Positions 57,901 through 64,000 of a DNA stretch of 64,000 nt are shown here, one piece after another. Both the position numbers and the translations under genes were made by a program. Origin of the DNA: Hirsutella rhossiliensis (lineage: Eukaryota; Ascomycota; Sordariomycetes; Hypocreales; Ophiocordycipitaceae); assembly GCF_020360975.1 (NCBI RefSeq), contig NW_025408670.1, forward strand, positions 5,766,001 to 5,830,000, in the 5' to 3' direction. Numbering within the stretch: the first letter of the stretch is position 1; every line of letters starts with the position of its first letter. The notes below the pieces were generated by a model. That model was not told where the DNA came from and searched no databases. It saw only the letters and a program-made list of their open reading frames with translations.

Positions 57901-59850
57901 TATAGATTTTATATATCTTTAAAAGATATCTTATTAATAAACTATAATTATCGCGGTATTTAAATAGTATACTATAATTTAGTTTTAATAATATAACTTA
58001 GTCGTTTAAGTAGTATTAATTAATTTTCTAGTAGTTTAGTTTTATACTTAGGTAGGGTTTTAAAAGTACTTATCCTTTAAACCTAACTAAGAAGGCGTTA
58101 TATTATACTTTTATTTAAAAGTATATTATATAATCTAAGTAGGTAATATTTATAAAATATACTTATAGTACTTATAAGTAAGTAGTATTTATAGATTATC
58201 TTTAAATTCTCCTTATAGTTACTATTCTTATTATAAAGCTATAAAGGTATCGACTATAGCGATAGCTATAGTATAGTCTTCTTTATATAGTACTAGTTAA
58301 TATTAAATTAGTATAGCTTATTAGTTTTCTATAAGAATTTAAGGTATTTATTAGGTTTTAATTTTAAGTATTTCTTTAAATTCTTTAAAGTATAAAGCGT
58401 ATTCTTTAATTATAGTATTTTCCTTTAATAGTAAGGGTAGTAGTATAAGTTTAGTTTATCTTTTATTTCTCTAAGTATTTCTTATTTTTTAAAGCTTATA
58501 TTATTAATACTTTATTATTCTTCCTTAAGTTACTATCTAAGTTTTATAAGTATAAGGGCTATATTTATATCTTTTTTATTATATTATTTATAGACTACTT
58601 ATTATTATTATCGATTTTTATTTTATATATCTTCCTAGAATTATTTACTATTCTTCTTAATTTAGTCTTATAAGACTCCTTTAAGATAAAGGTATTTCTA
58701 TTTTATAAATTTAACTTATTTTTATATTTTAAGATCCCTTTATTATATTATTATAAGGGTTTTCCTTAGTAGCTTTAGGAACTATTTAGTACCGTTCTTA
58801 TTACTAAAGTATACTATATATTTATCGTTATAGTATATAGTCTAACTAAGGAGTTTATACTTTAGTTCCTATTTATTAATAGCGTTTAGGTATTTCTTAC
58901 CTTTTAAAGCTAGTACTTAATAGGTTTTCTTCTCTTTATAAGGTTATTTATATTCTTTAAAGTAATATCTAAGTTTCCTATAGTTAAAATACTTTCCTTT
59001 ATTTTTCTATATTATATTTAGATCTATCCTACCTAAGTTAGTTATATAAGTATAGGTAATAAGAGTTTCGCGCTTCTTTTTATAGTTAGCGCGTTAGTTA
59101 AAGTTATTTTTATAAGAAGGGTTTATATTTCCTCTTCCTTATTTCTTTTCTTAGCGTTATATATACTATCTATCGTTAATTTATACTACTATAGTAATAT
59201 AGTCTAAGAGGTTATTAGGTCGATTTTCCTTATAGAGCTCGTCCTTAACTTCTTCTTTAAGCCTATCGTAGAATTATAATATAAGAGGTTTATTATCCTA
59301 ATTAAGCTTTAAGGTAACTTAACGGAACTTTATAGTATAATCTAATACTAAGATCCTTTATTAAAGTTCTTAAAGTTTTTATTTAGCTTTTTATTCTTTA
59401 TTAGTTATTTTAAATACCTTTATAATAGCTTCTTTAAATCCTTAGAAACTAGTAAAGACTTTATTTATCTTATTATCTTATCGCGCTAGCTAGTTATTAA
59501 GAAAATTCCTTATAATAGGTCTAAACTAAGCGAGTACCGTTCTAAATAAATAATTTCCTATATAAAGTACCCTTTTAACTAAGTCTAAGAGTTTAGTAGG
59601 GTAAAACCGGTAGTAGGCCTTAAGTTAAGTAAGAAAGTCTTAAAGCGTATTATAAGTACTATTAAATAGTCTTAGCTATTTTAGTTTAACTACTTCTTTA
59701 AGGTCCTTAACTTATCTATTACCTCCTTCGTTCTTAAGTAACTATACCTTATATTAAAGGGTAATAATTTCGCGTATTATATCCTAAGGTAATATAGTAG
59801 CTCTAAAGTTAGTTAATCTAGCTTAGTATATAAGTATATTAATAGTTACG
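57901..59850 (-). pseudogene. Gypsy E gag relic
   Basis: A minus-strand frame with RIP stops. The nucleocapsid knuckle is recognisable at about 58950-59005, where CFNCGK-type spacing now reads YFNYRK with Cys turned to Tyr. The capsid part should lie between there and 59850. Confidence 0.65.
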
Positions 59851-59898
59851 ATATTACTTAAAGTAACGCGGTATTATATTAAATAAGAGCTTTTAACG

Positions 59899-60389
59899 TA
59901 TAATAACTAGTATTATTCCTAAGGGATAAACCTATTAAGGGGTTTATATTAGTAGATATAATAGGGCGTGGTCTAAGTAATAATAAGTATATTACGTTAG
60001 TAATAAGTTAGAGGTTATAGACCGTAGACTATAACTAAGTAATTAAGTAATTAGAATTAAAGATAAAATTATAATAGAGATTATAATAATTATAATATAT
60101 TAAAAGCTATTAAGCTATCTATTTAAAGGAGTAAAAGTAAGTAGCCATATATACTTATAAAGACTATCCTTAGATTATAGTCCTAGCTATAATCCATTTT
60201 ATAGCTTACTATAGCTTACTTATAAGCTATACTCCTAAGTAGTAATTTATTTATATAAAGCTTACTTAGCTTATATACGCTCTAAGTAAGCTAAGCCTAA
60301 GTAACTTCTTATCCTAACTATTATTTTAAGCCGCCTTATTACGTAAATATAGCTAGCTCTCTTATAGCCCGCTAACCGTAGTTATAATA
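59899..60389 (-). repeat. Gypsy E 5' LTR (491 bp)
   Basis: Pairs with 52522-53012. Confidence 0.9.
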
Positions 60390-61775
60390 GTTTACCTTAA
60401 ACGAGGTTATAGTAGTAGTATATAGGAAATTTACGCTAGCTACTATAGGCTTCTCTTATATATTTATATTTCGGCGTAGGCCCTTTTAGGCTATAGCCGC
60501 TACTATCCTAAGCGGCCGTCGCCTAGGCTCGCTAGCCTAGGCCTAGGGTTATAGGTAGTAGTCTCTTTTTAAGGGCTCGGCTTATAGGCGGCTCTCTTTT
60601 CTATAGCTCCCGCATTACTACTATATAGCCGCGACGGCAGCCGCGTTAGCTTATTAGTCTATTAGTTAGTAGGGTAGGTAATATCTAGTTACTAGGCTAG
60701 GCGTAAGTATAGGTCGCTCTTAAGTAGGGCTAGCTAATCGAAATTTAGTTAGCTAGCTTTATTAATTAAAAATCGGTTCCCGTCTAGCTATATAACTTCC
60801 CGATTAAAGGCACGGCAGCTTATATTTACTATTAGTTATATAATTACTAATTACGCGCGCCTAGCTCGTATATATATATACTTACCCTCCCTTTATAATA
60901 TTTAAGGCTTTAAGGCCCGTTTTTACTTTAGAGCTACTCTTTTTCTTTTAAGCCTAAGAGAGTAAAGTCCTCTTTATTATCTTAGGTAAGGAGCAGTTTT
61001 ATTTTTACTACTTAAACCGTTATAAGCTACTTAGCTAAAAGGAAGGGGCATATTAATATAAAGTATATAAATATACTATAATATAAATAGTAGCTATTAG
61101 TTTTCTTCTTTTTAATTTCCTTACTTATTACTTACTTCGCCCGCTACCTAAAGTATAGGGCGGTATAAGGATTAGTTAACGGCGTCTTCCTACTATATTT
61201 AGCTTAGTTAATATAGGTAGCTAATATTAAGGTATCCCTATTAATATTAATAGCTAGCTATTTATCTTATAAAGGGATAGTAATCTTATCGCTACTATAT
61301 AGCGTATACTTATAAAGCTTTAAAAAATATAGTATTTACTTATAGCCCTATATTACCTTTATTAACTAACTTATATACTTACTATAGTTAATAGGTATAA
61401 TTATAAGGATAAGTAGCTCTTATAAGGCTAGTATAATTAAAATCTATAGCTATATAAGCTTCGCGCTATCTTTTTATATTATAGTCCTTACTACCTATAA
61501 AAGCGTTTCTTTAAAATCGGAGAGGAATTCGCTAAAGGTCTATCCGTTTCTTTACTTAAGGGTCTATAGCTTATCTTACGCCCTCTCCCGCTCTTATACG
61601 TTACCGAATATATATATAAGGTATTAAAAGAAGTCCTATAAGTCGTATTTACCCTTAGGGCCGCCCTTATCTTAAAATCTAAAGATCCGCTATATCTAAG
61701 GCTTTAGTAGCGTATAAAGGAGTAAATACTACGCTATATCGCGATAGCTATTTAGGCCCTTTTCTTATTAGTTAT

Positions 61776-62473
61776 TATAAGAATATACCCTTATATTCCT
61801 ATTTTTACTATTATAAAGAAATAATAGGCATAGGGAGGCTTTATAAAATAAGCTAGTAAAAAGAGGCTCTATAATATAGTCTAAGGGAATAACCCTTAAA
61901 AGATAAAGACCTTTACTAGACATCTATACCTTCCTCTAGGAAACGCGGGTTAGGATAAGCCTATCCTTATAAATAAAAATATATATAAAATGCATAAGTT
62001 AATTACGAGCAGAACGGATACCCTATTGCCTATTTTGGCCTAGCGGTTCTAAAGATATCCGCGATACGAGAATAGGTAGGGCATAGAACATTCTAGTTAA
62101 ATCTACTACTTATAGTAGAACCTATAGTCTTACGTTAACTATCACGCTATAATTAGACTACCTACTAAGTTAGGAAGATATACTATAGATAGAGCTTTTT
62201 AAGCACTATAGAATATACTAGAAAGCTAACTAATTAGTCTACTAGTAGGCGAGCAATAGTCTATAAAAGACGAAGGATTTCCCTAGGAGTAGTAGATAGA
62301 ATAAGTAAGTTCGTAAGCATCTTTTGCAACGCTATTCTTTTAATATATTATTTAGCCCCTTATATGCTCGTTATAAATTCCGGACGAAATCCTACCCTAT
62401 ACTCCTTCGACCGATCTTTCTACTTACGTTATCGATTACCCGATTCTACGCTTATTACTTATACCTTCTTATA
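61776..62473 (-). mobile_element. Solo LTR, family LTR4, copy b (698 bp)
   Basis: Flanked by perfect GTTAT duplications (61771-61775 and 62474-62478). On the minus strand it starts TATAAGAAGG and ends TATTCTTATA, from TGTAAGAA...TTCTTACA. It is an inverted copy of 15153-15848. It sits in Gypsy A copy 2 and copy 1 lacks it at the matching place. Confidence 0.85.
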
Positions 62474-62800
62474 GTTATAAACTTTATTTATAGCTAGCTA
62501 AGAAAGAAGTAAAAGGACTTTAGCTTATTATCTTAAGTCAGCTAAGGGAGCGGCTTTTATATTAATAGTATCGCCGCTATAACTAGCGTTATAGAGGTTA
62601 TAAAGGTTAACGTTAGTCTTATAAATAGCTCCCTTAATATAGCGAGAACCTTATCTTTCTTACTAGCTATTATACTTTTAATCGCTTTTAAGATAGCTAT
62701 AATACTTTTTATTTATCTAAGGAAGGTAAAGTACTCCTTTAAAGAAGTAATACCCTCTTTAAAAAGATATTTATTAAATCTATTAGTTAATAGCTTATAT

Positions 62801-62986
62801 TATTATAAAGTAGGTAGAGGCGTATATATAGGTACCGTTTATAGGATAATATAAATAAGCTATATAAAGCTCTTTTATATATAGCGAGCTTATATATATA
62901 TATATAAGATCTAGCCCTTTATATATAACTATATAGCTTAGGCTATAGCCTAAGCTTATAACTTATAATAGTTAAAGACTTTTATA
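62801..62986 (-). repeat. Gypsy A copy 2 5' LTR (186 bp)
   Basis: Inverted match to 7063-7248 and 16912-17097. Confidence 0.85.
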
Positions 62987-62999
62987 ATAAGGCTTAATA

Positions 63000-64000
63000 T
63001 AGTTATTAAAGAAAACTAACTTTTCCTTTATTTTAATTATTTTTCTAACTTTTATCTTATACTTATAAAAGATAGTTCTTATAAAGTATTTATAGTAGGC
63101 TAGCTTTTTAAGCCTTTATTAGTAAGGAAGGTATATAAAAGAGACCTTTTAGACTTACTAGTAAACTAAAAGTAGCTAGAAAAACACCCCTTTAAAGACT
63201 AGTCTTTCTAGGCTTAGAAAGACTACCTAGCCTTATATAAAGAGATAGGGTCTTTTAAAGAGGTCCTTAAGGAAAAGGTAAAAGGAAAATAAGTCCTTAG
63301 CTATAAAACTAATAAATATAGCTTCCTTTAAAAGTATAAAGCTAAGCTAGTTATTTATAGGAACTAATAAGAAAAAAGGGATCTTCTTACTAAGGAAACT
63401 ACCTTAGTAAGGATATCTTTTTAGACCCTTATAGCTATAATAGTAGAATTTAACCTTAAACTTAATTAAATAAATACTATTAACGCCTTTATTTACTACC
63501 CTCTTAAAGAAGAAGAAGTTATTTATATATATCTTCCCCTTAGGTTTTAATAGCTAGGAAAGGTTCTATAGCTTAAGAAAGCTTTATATAGACTATAAAG
63601 ATTACCCTTTCTTTAATAATAGTATTTAATAGGTTCCCTTAAAGCCCTAGGCTTTAAGAACGTTCCTTAAAAACTATATATAATATAGAAGGGTAAAATT
63701 ACTATCTTTTTCTATATTAACGATATTATCTAAGCTTACTTAAAAGAGGAAGAAGTAACTACTAAGGAGGCTATAAAAGGCTTAAAATAAAAGTATAAGA
63801 TAACCTAGCTAAGGGAGCTAAAGTAGTTCCTAAGGATATAAATCCTTTAAAATAGGTCCTAATAAACTATCTAGCTTACTTAAGATACCTATATTAATAA
63901 GGTTACTTATAAATTCCTCTATAGTTCCCTTAATAAGAAGCTTCCCTTTATACCTATAATAAATAAAGAGCTTTTACTTAATCTATCTTTTTAAGCTAAG
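63000..64000 (+). pseudogene. Copia-2 copy c: RT relic, runs off the window
   Basis: Plus-strand sequence collinear with 33480-34500: the RT N-terminal block begins near 63008 and the catalytic region reads YINDII at about 63709-63730. Strongly RIP-degraded. It abuts Gypsy A copy 2 at about 62987-63000 and is cut by the window edge. Confidence 0.75.

Larger units (their letters stand above)
52522..60389 (-). mobile_element. Gypsy E: full-length LTR retrotransposon, RIP-degraded
   Basis: Two 491-bp LTRs (52522-53012 and 59899-60389) bound 7,868 bp. GTCTA (52517-52521) and GTTTA (60390-60394) are a 5-bp target duplication with one transition. The uninterrupted R1 sequence at 14380 confirms the site. 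LTR ends read TATAAC...TATAATA, from TGTAAC...TATAACA. Minus-strand coding order gag, RT, RNase H, integrase defines Gypsy. Fully degraded by RIP. Confidence 0.9.
52387..60895 (-). mobile_element. R1 fragment (3' about 630 bp), split by Gypsy E
   Basis: 52427-52521 plus 60390-60895 together are collinear with the inverted 13890-14495. The 3' tail is an (ATT)n run at 52387-52425. The 5' end is truncated at 60895, next to Gypsy A gag sequence. Gypsy E (52522-60389) lies inside it, with GTCTA/GTTTA as duplicated target. No R1 target duplication is visible because the two flanks belong to different elements. Confidence 0.65.
60896..62986 (-). mobile_element. Gypsy A copy 2: 5' LTR and gag only
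   Basis: The minus strand is collinear with 7063 to about 8437 of Gypsy A: a 186-bp LTR (62801-62986), then gag, including the zinc-knuckle region near 61010-61090. It ends at 60895 against an R1 fragment; protease onward is missing. A solo LTR4 (61776-62473) is inserted in it. Confidence 0.8.

Overview
The window looks like an AT-rich, repeat-induced-point-mutation (RIP) compartment of a filamentous ascomycete (Pezizomycotina). Over most of its length CpA and TpG are almost absent while CpG is kept. Translated relics of transposon proteins carry TAA/TAG where Gln or Trp is expected. Fungal Copia, chromodomain Gypsy, Fot1/pogo and hAT protein motifs are readable. The species cannot be named from the sequence.

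Layout. 160-522: MITE-like element. 1041-1930: hAT transposase relic. 2194-3234: intact gene for a secreted protein. 3898-4365: complete 468-bp TRIM (miniature LTR retrotransposon). 4832-5164: possible small secreted protein. 6110-18850: DNA-transposon-like unit with 125-bp inverted ends, split by Gypsy element A (7063-17097), which itself holds a non-LTR insertion R1 (12453-14495) and a solo LTR (15153-15848). 21353-27532: young, un-RIPed Copia (Copia-1) with LTRs that read as identical. 29875-30630: tRNA-headed SINE sharing its 3' tail with R1. 32596-36039: 568-bp LTR pieces and a truncated Copia-2. 36317-48090: two stacked Copia-3 copies; the second is interrupted by a Copia-2/TRIM composite (38644-44833) and by a Fot1/pogo element (44923-46748). 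48091-50050: tandem repeats and anonymous sequence. 50051-52386: third Copia-3 copy. 52387-60895: R1 fragment split by Gypsy E (52522-60389). 60896-62986: 5' part of a second Gypsy A copy with another solo LTR. 63000-64000: Copia-2 pol fragment running off the window.

How the parts relate. Copia-2 and both TRIMs share a primer-binding site complementary to the initiator-tRNA-Met anticodon arm and a polypurine tract of the type CTARGGGGGTG. Copia-2 is therefore the likely autonomous partner of the TRIMs. The composite has the structure expected if a one-LTR Copia-2 circle recombined into a TRIM at the shared primer-binding site. Target-site duplications give a readable nesting order. The un-RIPed Copia-1, the TRIM internal regions and the two gene islands stand out against the saturated background. 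Host coding content is one convincing gene and one possible one, both for secreted proteins.
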